A DNA stretch of 8,323 nucleotides from Methylococcaceae bacterium (GTDB lineage Bacteria > Pseudomonadota > Gammaproteobacteria > Methylococcales > Methylomonadaceae), in assembly GCA_947484105.1 (NCBI GenBank), contig CANKON010000054.1:1-8323 (forward strand). The letters are read 5' to 3'. The first letter of the stretch is position 1, and each line of letters opens with the position of its first letter. The notes beneath the pieces were generated by a model, which was not told the origin of the DNA, made no database searches, and was given only the letters and a program-made list of their open reading frames with translations. This document shows positions 1-5,722 of the stretch, piece after piece. The translations under genes were made by a program, and so were the position numbers.

Positions 1-6
1 CTTTAA

Positions 7-161
7 GGCGTTGGTGCATAGATAAAAGTATTCTAAATCAAATGGTTGTATTTTTTATACACATCAAAAATCAGTAAAAAGCATTGATTTTGCCACCAAA
101 TTAATATGTTTTAAAATTCAACATATTGATTTTAATTAAGTTTATTTATGCACCAACGCCC
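7..161 (-). mobile_element. MITE-like 155-bp element, copy 1 (left)
   Basis: This non-coding, AT-rich element is bounded by 20-bp terminal inverted repeats: 7-26 (ggcgttggtgcatagataaa) and 141-160, whose reverse complement is ggcgttggtgcataaataaa, one mismatch. The reverse complement of the whole unit matches 3183-3337 at 149 of 155 positions without gaps, so it is a dispersed repeat. It is assigned to the minus strand so that both copies are read in the same sense. It contains an imperfect inner dyad around 100-135 and a sigma-54-like promoter sequence. No open reading frame of useful length is present, so any transposase would act in trans. I could not identify a convincing target-site duplication or name the parent IS family. 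Terminal repeats of about 20 bp beginning with GG would fit an IS5-like parent, but this is a guess. Confidence 0.8.
80..95 (-). promoter_or_regulatory. Putative sigma-54 -24/-12 promoter in element copy 1
   Basis: Read on the minus strand this is TGGCAAAATCAATGCT, identical to the site in copy 2. It has the GG-N10-GC skeleton and matches 9 of 12 defined positions of the usual consensus TGGCACG-N4-TTGC(A/T). It would drive transcription to the left, out of the window, so its target is not visible. It is a motif match only. Confidence 0.35.
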
Positions 162-198
162 ATTTAATTCCCTGTTCAAAAACCAAAATCGCCTATTT

Positions 199-230
199 AA
201 AAAATAATTATTTGCCACTTTATGGGCAAC
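199..230 (-). terminator. Weak intrinsic terminator candidate after the SulP gene
   Basis: On the minus strand, about 45 bases past the SulP stop codon, TTGCC (225-229) can pair with GGCAA (212-216) across an 8-base loop. A T-rich tract, ATAATTATTTTTT, follows. The stem is only 5 bp, so the hairpin is weak. A longer-range pairing of TTGGTTTT (245-252) with AAAACCAA (179-186) could enclose it. Its position and orientation suit termination of the transporter transcript. Confidence 0.3.
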
Positions 231-273
231 ATTTTATTGAGGAATTGGTTTTAGCGGCAGGAGAAATACGGTT

Positions 274-1971
274 TTAAACTGAGACAATTAACGCTTTAAC
301 CGCCGCGTCTGTATCAAAAAATACCTGCCCGTTTAGTTGATTGAAGAGATGGCTTTTTTCTAGTTTTACCCACACAAAATGTTTTACTTCAGCGAGATTA
401 AAACTAATTTCCGCTGCTTTTAAATTCAAATTCAATTGTTCCAATGCTTGCAACGCCGTCATATCAATATCGCTGACCGAGGCAAACGCAATGACAACGT
501 GTTTAACTTTCGGGGCATTTTTTAATTCTGCTGCGATAAACTCGTCAATAAAATTGATGTTAGCAAAGGTAATACTTTCATCAATGCGTAGCAGTAGCAA
601 GCTGTCCCACGTTTCTAAATAATCAATACAATGGTTTTTGATGTTGCGGTAATACGGCGTATTTGGAATGCGCCCTAATACCGCAATATGTGGATGACTG
701 GTTTTACGCAGCAAACTGATAAATGTTAAAAAAATGCCCAGCGTAATGCCTTCTTCCAGTCCTAAAACCAGTACGCCAATTAACGTCATTGCCTCGGCAA
801 TACCATCGCCTTTATCGTAATGCCAAGAGTGGAAAATGCTTTTGATTTTTACCAACGGCACAACCGCCACCAAAATAATCACAGCTAACGCGGCTTTGGG
901 AATGTGTTGAAACCAGCTGCTAAAAAATACGACTGAAATCGCCAACAATATCGCCGCAATAATCATAGATACTTGCGTGCGTGCGCCCGCTGTGGTGTTC
1001 ACTAGCGTTTGACTAAAACCACCACCAACCGCCATTCCACCTGACATTGCAGCGGCAAAATTAGACAGCCCCAATGCGAGCAATTCTTGATTAGGGTCAA
1101 TTTTTTCACCGCGTGCCGCCGCCGTAACTTTTGCAATCGCAATACTTCCAACGTAAGCAATCAAGGCAATAAAAGTGGCTGACGAGAGCAATACTTTCCA
1201 CTTCACGAGGTCGAAAAAATTAACGCTTATATTTGGTAAACCTGCAGGAATTTCACCAATAACAGCGATGTTTAGTGGCGCGTGTGTCACCACCGTGGTC
1301 GTTAAAACAACAGCGGCAATCACACCACATTTCGTCATGGCATTCGCGAATGTCACAGAGATGCCGACTTTTTTTAAGAGTGCAGAAAGTGGCTGATTGA
1401 AAAATAACAAAATGACCCACGTCGCCAAACTCGTGAACAAGGTTTCTAAATTCACGTTTTGAAAATACATTTCATAACAATTTATATCGATGCCGCAAAC
1501 AGGTGATGTTAAACCTAATGTTTGCGGTAATTGACTGCCAATAATCAGCAATGCCGCGCCACTTGTGAATCCTGTGAGAACGGGATGACTGATAAAATTT
1601 ACCAGCCCACCCATTCGACACATCGCCATCAACAGCATAATCGCGCCACTTTCAGCTGACAAAATCACCGCGCTTTGTAGTGGATTTCCAAGCTCGCTAA
1701 CGGCTGGCAGATGTAACGCACTCGCAATCATAATTGCCGCAATCGAAATAGGACCAACAGAAAGCGTGAAACTAGTTCCCAAAATAGCGTAAACCAATTT
1801 TGGCAAAATGCTGGCGTATAAACCAAATTGGGCGGGTAATCCTGCCAGTAACGCATAAGCGATTCCCTGCGGCACAAGCAAAATCGCCGTAATAATTCCA
1901 GCGAATAAGTCACCATTGAAATCAGCACGGCGGTAGGTTTTTAACCAAGTAAAAATGGGGAGAAACCGCAT
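274..1971 (-). CDS. SulP family inorganic anion transporter with C-terminal STAS domain
   Basis: This 565-residue inner-membrane protein of the SulP/SLC26 family imports or exchanges inorganic anions such as sulfate or bicarbonate; the substrate cannot be read from the sequence. The N-terminus carries the family pattern: DLFAGI near 21-26, VPQGIAYALLAGLPAQFGLY at 33-52, HPVLTGFTSGAA at 129-140, and GLSNFAAAMSGGMAVGGGFS at 301-320, with many hydrophobic segments up to about residue 422. A cytoplasmic STAS domain follows from about 440 to 560, with the conserved turn VSDIDMTALQAL at 499-510, where the family usually has a D-S/T-S/T-G/A motif. The length is normal for bacterial SulP. The start at 1971 places the first membrane segment at the usual distance; its nearest Shine-Dalgarno, GGGGA, is about 13 bases away, which is long. 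A four-codon ATG...TAA frame overlaps the start as TAATG and is probably incidental. The gene is divergent from the sigma-54 activator. Confidence 0.93.
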   Translation of the reverse strand: MRFLPIFTWLKTYRRADFNGDLFAGIITAILLVPQGIAYALLAGLPAQFGLYASILPKLVYAILGTSFTLSVGPISIAAIMIASALHLPAVSELGNPLQSAVILSAESGAIMLLMAMCRMGGLVNFISHPVLTGFTSGAALLIIGSQLPQTLGLTSPVCGIDINCYEMYFQNVNLETLFTSLATWVILLFFNQPLSALLKKVGISVTFANAMTKCGVIAAVVLTTTVVTHAPLNIAVIGEIPAGLPNISVNFFDLVKWKVLLSSATFIALIAYVGSIAIAKVTAAARGEKIDPNQELLALGLSNFAAAMSGGMAVGGGFSQTLVNTTAGARTQVSMIIAAILLAISVVFFSSWFQHIPKAALAVIILVAVVPLVKIKSIFHSWHYDKGDGIAEAMTLIGVLVLGLEEGITLGIFLTFISLLRKTSHPHIAVLGRIPNTPYYRNIKNHCIDYLETWDSLLLLRIDESITFANINFIDEFIAAELKNAPKVKHVVIAFASVSDIDMTALQALEQLNLNLKAAEISFNLAEVKHFVWVKLEKSHLFNQLNGQVFFDTDAAVKALIVSV

Positions 1972-2171
1972 TATTTAATTTTCATCCCCATTTTTGTGTG
2001 GAATACCGAACTAAATAATTGGGGTGAACAAAGTGTGTGAGGTTGTGTCATAGTCGATTTTTCATAAGGTTCATTCTGTTTTGCCATGGCGATGAAATTC
2101 TATCTTATTGCGTCGAGCTCCATCATACCGCGCTTTTTGAACCATTCAATTTTTACCTTGAGCCTATTTCA

Positions 2172-2220
2172 TGTTTCAATGAAACAAAGATGGCGTTTCG
2201 GTGAAACGTTTTATGAAACA
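2172..2220. promoter_or_regulatory. Cluster of three GTTTCA/TGAAAC dyads (operator-like)
   Basis: The first dyad, TGTTTCA-A-TGAAACA (2172-2186), is a perfect 7+1+7 palindrome. The second, CGTTTC-GGT-GAAACG (2194-2208), keeps the same core, and its centre lies 22 bp from the first, about two helical turns. The third, GTTTTA-TGAAAC (2208-2219), is degenerate and closer. They lie just upstream of the preferred activator start at 2231 and between the divergent genes. This suits a dimeric regulator, plausibly the activator itself through its Fis-type helix-turn-helix. Autoregulation is inferred from position only. Confidence 0.55.
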
Positions 2221-2225
2221 GAAGG
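2220..2225 (+). promoter_or_regulatory. Shine-Dalgarno deciding the activator start
   Basis: AGAAGG lies five bases before the ATG at 2231. The alternative in-frame starts, GTG at 2201 and ATG at 2213, lack a comparable site and sit inside the dyad cluster. The start at 2231 is therefore preferred. Confidence 0.6.
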
Positions 2226-2230
2226 CAACC

Positions 2231-3169
2231 ATGCAATTCAACAACATTCAAAATTTTCACGGTTTAATCAGCCGTTCGCCCACGATGCGTGACGTGTTTC
2301 AGATTATTCAAAATGCGGCTGAAACCGAAGCGACCGTTTTGGTGCGTGGTGAAAGTGGTTCAGGAAAAGAACTGGTGGCGCGAGCGATTCATGACTTGAG
2401 CGGACGACGTGACGCACCATTTTTAGCCGTAAATTGCGCGGCATTGTCGGCAAATTTGCTTGAAAGCGAATTATTTGGTCACGTTCGAGGCGCATTCACT
2501 GGCGCAATCAAAGATCATAAAGGCTTATTTCAACGCGCTCACGGAGGCACGTTATTTTTAGACGAAATTGCCGAATTACCGTTGGAATTACAGGCAAAAT
2601 TGTTGCGCGTGATTCAAGAACGTAACTTTTTACCCGTTGGCGGCGTGCTGTCAATGCCTGTCAATGTACGGTTGGTTGCCGCGACGCATCGTGCGTTGCG
2701 TGAAGAAGTGAAAAATGGGCGATTCCGAGAAGATTTGATGTATCGCTTGCGTGTGGTACCGATTTATTTACCTCCGTTACGAGATCGCCGCGAAGATATT
2801 AGCGTGTTGGCGTGGCATTTTATTGCACAACATAACGCCCAAAATCGCCGCAAAATTGAAGAAATTGAACCTGAAGCGATGCGTTTATTACTTGATTATT
2901 CGTGGCACGGCAACATTCGAGAACTCCAAAATGTGGTGGAATATGCGTTTGCGGTGGGACGAGGAACCATTTTAAAGAGTAGCGAATTACCGCCAGAATT
3001 TCGTGAAACATCCGTGCCAATGCTCCAAAATAAACCCCTTCCCATTGAAGATGAAAAAAGCGCAATCCAACAGGCGTTGAACGAAACTAAAAATGTGAAT
3101 GCTGCCGCTCAAAGTTTAGGAATGAGTCGCGCCACCTTTTGGCGTAAACGAAAGTTGTACGCGATTTAA
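2231..3169 (+). CDS. Sigma-54-dependent transcriptional activator, AAA+ plus Fis HTH only (PspF-like architecture)
   Basis: The product is a 312-residue bacterial enhancer-binding protein that uses ATP hydrolysis to open promoters bound by sigma-54 RNA polymerase. Numbered from the ATG at 2231, it has Walker A GESGSGKE at 40-47, an intact sigma-54-contacting loop GAFTGA at 87-92, Walker B LFLDE at 108-112, arginine-finger segment [20 protein letters not shown] near 171-190, the NIRELQN motif at 228-234, and a C-terminal Fis-type helix-turn-helix at about 280-310 ([17 protein letters not shown]). All parts for activation are present, but there is no receiver, GAF, PAS or other sensor domain. 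PspF has this layout and is controlled in trans by PspA; no psp gene is visible here, so I do not call it pspF. An upstream GTG at 2201 would add 10 residues. A copy of the repeated element begins 13 bases after the stop codon. The regulated target is unknown; candidates are the divergent transporter gene and the ugd operon. Confidence 0.9.
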   Translation: MQFNNIQNFHGLISRSPTMRDVFQIIQNAAETEATVLVRGESGSGKELVARAIHDLSGRRDAPFLAVNCAALSANLLESELFGHVRGAFTGAIKDHKGLFQRAHGGTLFLDEIAELPLELQAKLLRVIQERNFLPVGGVLSMPVNVRLVAATHRALREEVKNGRFREDLMYRLRVVPIYLPPLRDRREDISVLAWHFIAQHNAQNRRKIEEIEPEAMRLLLDYSWHGNIRELQNVVEYAFAVGRGTILKSSELPPEFRETSVPMLQNKPLPIEDEKSAIQQALNETKNVNAAAQSLGMSRATFWRKRKLYAI

Positions 3170-3211
3170 CTGTCCATAATTTGGGTGTTGGTACATAAAT
3201 AAACTTAATTA

Positions 3212-3246
3212 AAATCAATATGTTGAATTTTAAAACATATTGATTT
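3212..3246. repeat. Perfect 13-bp dyad inside element copy 2
   Basis: aaatcaatatgtt (3212-3224) is the exact reverse complement of aacatattgattt (3234-3246), with a 9-base spacer. The corresponding dyad in copy 1 has one mismatch. It ends three bases before the -24 motif. It could be a protein-binding site, a cruciform or RNA hairpin, or a structural part of the element. No T-tract follows, so it is not a typical intrinsic terminator. Confidence 0.6.
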
Positions 3247-3248
3247 GG

Positions 3249-3264
3249 TGGCAAAATCAATGCT
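3249..3264 (+). promoter_or_regulatory. Putative sigma-54 -24/-12 promoter upstream of ugd
   Basis: TGGCAAAATCAATGCT has the invariant GG and GC dinucleotides at the required 10-base spacing and matches 9 of 12 defined positions of TGGCACG-N4-TTGC(A/T). It differs at the two bases after TGGCA and at the first T of the -12 block. Transcription would start near 3275 and leave a leader of about 100 bases before ugd. The gene upstream encodes a sigma-54 activator, which makes the match more plausible. It has not been tested and could be a chance match. Confidence 0.4.
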
Positions 3265-3360
3265 TTTTACCTATTTTTGATGTGTATAAAAAATACAACC
3301 ATTTGATTTAGAATACTTTTATTTATGCACCAACGCCCCTGTAAAGAATTAAAAAAATAG

Positions 3361-3365
3361 AAGGA
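3361..3365 (+). promoter_or_regulatory. Ribosome binding site of ugd
   Basis: AAGGA, within AGAAGGA, lies nine bases before the ATG at 3375. It supports that start, which places the Rossmann glycine motif at residues 7-12 as usual. Confidence 0.7.
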
Positions 3366-3374
3366 AAAAATTAT

Positions 3375-4700
3375 ATGAAAATAACAGTTGTTGGTACAGG
3401 TTACGTCGGTTTAGTGACAGGCGCGTGCCTTGCGGAAGTCGGTAACGACGTACTTTGCCTTGACCTCGATATTTCTAAAATCGAAATTTTAAAAAATGGT
3501 GGCATTCCCATTCACGAACCTGGACTTTTAGAAATGGTTCATCGCAACGTCGAAGCAGGACGATTGCATTTCACCACGTCAATTGAAGAAAGTGTCGCGT
3601 TTGGACAAGTTCAATTTATTGCAGTTGGAACGCCACCGGATGAAGACGGTTCGGCAGATTTAAAATATGTCACTGCCGCCGCTCGAAATATCGGCAAACA
3701 CATGACTGAATACAAAGTCATCGTGGATAAAAGCACCGTTCCTGTTGGCACGGCAGATAAAGTCAAAGATGCACTTTGCGAAGAATTAACACAGCGGCGG
3801 GCTGAAATTCCTTTCGCTGTCGTTTCAAATCCCGAATTTTTAAAAGAAGGTGCGGCAGTCGAAGATTTTATGCGTCCAGACCGTATTGTAATTGGCGCAG
3901 ACGATGAACAAGCGATTGCCTTGATGCGTGAAATTTATGCGTCATTTACGCGAAATCATGAACGTTTGGTTGTGATGGATATTCGCAGTGCAGAACTTAC
4001 GAAATATGCGGCAAATTGTATGTTAGCGACCCGCATTTCCTTTATGAATGAACTGGCGAATTTAGCTGAGAAATTGGGGGCGAATATCGAGCAAGTTCGA
4101 TTAGGCATCGGTTCAGACCCGCGAATTGGTTACGATTTTCTTTATTCAGGCTGTGGTTATGGCGGTTCGTGTTTCCCAAAAGATGTGCAAGCGTTAATTC
4201 GCACTGCAAATGAAATTGGTCAACCGCTTCACGTTTTAAATGCTGTCGAAGAAGCCAATGAAATACAAAAAAGGGTTTTATTGGAAAAAATTAAAACGCG
4301 ATTTGGCGATGATTTAACAGGCAAACAATTTGCGTTATGGGGATTGGCATTTAAACCCAATACTGACGATATGCGTGCTGCATCAAGTCGCGTGATTATT
4401 AAAGGTTTGTTTGAAATGGGCGCAACCATTGTGGCTTATGACCCTGTTGCAATGATGGAATCTAAACGCATTTTTGGTGACGATTCACGGTTGATTTATG
4501 CGAAAACGCCAATGAATGCACTGAACAATTCGGATGCGTTAATTATCGTGACAGAATGGAAAGAATTTCGTGCGCCCGATTTTTATCAGATTAAAGACAG
4601 TTTAAAAAATCCAGTCATTTTTGACGGACGAAATATGTACGACCCCGCGCGATTAAAAGCCAAAGGTTTTGAGTATTTTTCAATTGGGAGGGCGTTATGA
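3375..4700 (+). CDS. ugd: UDP-glucose 6-dehydrogenase
   Basis: This cytoplasmic enzyme oxidises UDP-glucose twice with NAD+ to give UDP-glucuronate, a precursor of capsule, exopolysaccharide and lipopolysaccharide sugars. At 441 residues it has the normal length. The N-terminal Rossmann motif [10 protein letters not shown] is at 7-16, the GTP-P segment of the NAD domain at 85-88, STVPVGT at 120-126, and the substrate-binding NPEFLKEG at 152-159. Central-domain residues include Lys210 and Asn214 in ELTKYAANC. The catalytic cysteine is Cys266 in [10 protein letters not shown] (261-270). The C-terminal UDP-binding domain has [11 protein letters not shown] at 322-332. All key residues are present. 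It is the first gene of a tight plus-strand operon, and its TGA overlaps the next start as ATGA. Expression may depend on sequence in the mobile element immediately upstream. Confidence 0.96.
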   Translation: MKITVVGTGYVGLVTGACLAEVGNDVLCLDLDISKIEILKNGGIPIHEPGLLEMVHRNVEAGRLHFTTSIEESVAFGQVQFIAVGTPPDEDGSADLKYVTAAARNIGKHMTEYKVIVDKSTVPVGTADKVKDALCEELTQRRAEIPFAVVSNPEFLKEGAAVEDFMRPDRIVIGADDEQAIALMREIYASFTRNHERLVVMDIRSAELTKYAANCMLATRISFMNELANLAEKLGANIEQVRLGIGSDPRIGYDFLYSGCGYGGSCFPKDVQALIRTANEIGQPLHVLNAVEEANEIQKRVLLEKIKTRFGDDLTGKQFALWGLAFKPNTDDMRAASSRVIIKGLFEMGATIVAYDPVAMMESKRIFGDDSRLIYAKTPMNALNNSDALIIVTEWKEFRAPDFYQIKDSLKNPVIFDGRNMYDPARLKAKGFEYFSIGRAL

Positions 4701-5722
4701 TTTTAGTCACAGGCGGCGCGGGATTTATTGGCAGTAATTTCGTCTTAGATTGGCTAGAACAATCCGACGAACCCGTTATCAATTTGGACAAATTAACGTA
4801 TGCAGGGAATCTCGAAAACTTGATTTCATTGCAAGGCGATTCACGCCATATTTTTGTGCAAGGCGATATTTGTGATTTTGAATTGGTTTCGGCGTTACTG
4901 AAAAAATATCAGCCACGCGCAATTATTCATTTTGCAGCAGAAAGCCATGTTGACCGCAGTATTTTGGATTCGAGTGAATTCATGCGAACGAATGTCAATG
5001 GCACATTTACGTTATTGGAAGCTGCACGCCAATACTGGAATGAATTGGACACTGATAAAAAACAAGCATTTCGTTTTCACCACGTCAGTACAGATGAAGT
5101 TTATGGTTCATTAGAACCAAATGACCCACCTTTCACTGAAACGAATTTGTATCAACCGAATAGTCCTTATTCTGCGAGCAAAGCGGCGAGTGATCATTTA
5201 GTGCGAGCGTGGCATCATACTTACGGTTTGCCCGTGACAACCAGCAATTGCTCAAATAATTACGGAGCATATCATTTCCCCGAAAAACTCATCCCGCTCA
5301 TCATTACGAACGCACTCGCGGGAAAATCTCTGCCAATTTATGGCGACGGGCAACAAATTCGAGATTGGCTGTATGTGAGTGATCATTGCAGCGCGATTCG
5401 TCGAATTTTAGAAGTCGGAAAAGTAGGCGAAGTTTATAACGTTGGCGGTTGGAACGAAAAAGCTAACATCGACATCGTCACATTGATTCTCACCATTTTG
5501 GATGAACTCAAACCCGATTCACAAGGCAGTTATGCGCGTTTAATCACGTTTGTGACGGACAGATTAGGACATGATCGCCGTTACGCCATTGATGCACACA
5601 AAATTGAACGTGAATTGGGTTGGAAACCCGCTGAAACATTTGAAACAGGCATTCGCAAAACCGTTGAATGGTTTTTAGCGAATCAAAACTGGGTCGCTAA
5701 CGTCATAAGAAGTAAATCGTGA
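4697..5722 (+). CDS. rfbB: dTDP-glucose 4,6-dehydratase
   Basis: RmlB/RfbB converts dTDP-glucose to dTDP-4-keto-6-deoxyglucose, the branch point to rhamnose and other deoxysugars of cell-surface glycans. The 341 residues form an extended short-chain dehydrogenase. The NAD-binding [11 protein letters not shown] is at 5-15, the active-site triplet TDE at 132-134 (in [10 protein letters not shown]), and the YxxxK pair is Tyr158 and Lys162 in [13 protein letters not shown]. The family segment [15 protein letters not shown] is at 187-201, with alanine where proline is common after [13 protein letters not shown] at 222-230 and GHDRRYAID at 291-299 are typical of RmlB rather than other epimerases. 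GGAGG (4687-4691) lies five bases before the ATG, which overlaps the ugd stop. Genes rmlA, rmlC and rmlD are not in the window. The stop overlaps the next start as GTGA. Confidence 0.95.
   Translation: MILVTGGAGFIGSNFVLDWLEQSDEPVINLDKLTYAGNLENLISLQGDSRHIFVQGDICDFELVSALLKKYQPRAIIHFAAESHVDRSILDSSEFMRTNVNGTFTLLEAARQYWNELDTDKKQAFRFHHVSTDEVYGSLEPNDPPFTETNLYQPNSPYSASKAASDHLVRAWHHTYGLPVTTSNCSNNYGAYHFPEKLIPLIITNALAGKSLPIYGDGQQIRDWLYVSDHCSAIRRILEVGKVGEVYNVGGWNEKANIDIVTLILTILDELKPDSQGSYARLITFVTDRLGHDRRYAIDAHKIERELGWKPAETFETGIRKTVEWFLANQNWVANVIRSKS

Larger units (their letters stand above)
1972..2230. promoter_or_regulatory. Divergent intergenic region between SulP gene and sigma-54 activator
   Basis: These 259 bases must hold the promoters for both divergent genes. 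Apart from the three dyads at 2172-2220 I saw no convincing -35/-10 pair and no good -24/-12 match on either strand. The activator frame is closed by an in-frame TGA at 2180-2182, so no N-terminal sensor domain is encoded here in that frame. Short open frames in this stretch look non-coding. Confidence 0.6.
3183..3337 (+). mobile_element. MITE-like 155-bp element, copy 2 (right)
   Basis: This is the inverted copy of 7-161, with six substitutions and no gaps. Its terminal repeats are 3184-3203 and 3318-3337, with two mismatches. It occupies most of the gap between the activator stop and ugd, beginning 13 bases after the former and ending 37 bases before the latter. It has a dyad at 3212-3246 and a sigma-54-like promoter at 3249-3264 pointing at ugd. 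It encodes no protein. No target-site duplication is evident. Confidence 0.82.

Noticed and set aside
341..1396. Open frames on the plus strand across the SulP gene
   Set aside because: They lie antisense to a clear 565-residue transporter and have no recognisable domains or ribosome sites.
1971..1985. Four-codon frame (MKIK) on the minus strand overlapping the SulP start as TAATG
   Set aside because: It could be a leader peptide for coupling, but its ribosome site would sit directly against the ATG. In AT-rich DNA such short frames are expected by chance.
1972..2171. Sigma-54 promoter for the SulP gene or the activator
   Set aside because: The best minus-strand candidates (TGGCAAAACAGAATGA and TGGTTCAAAAAGCGCG) fail either the GG-N10-GC spacing or most consensus positions.
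2086..2292. Small plus-strand frame of 68 codons before the activator
   Set aside because: It overlaps the activator start and the operator-like dyads, has no convincing ribosome site, and its composition is not protein-like.
3170..3246. Intrinsic terminator after the activator gene
   Set aside because: The only strong hairpin is the element's AT-rich dyad, and it is followed by GATTTGGTGG, not by a T-tract.
1..3345. Target-site duplications at the element copies
   Set aside because: TTAA/TAA strings occur near both ends of copy 1 and near the outer edge of copy 2, but none is directly adjacent on both sides, so they are ordinary AT-rich matches.
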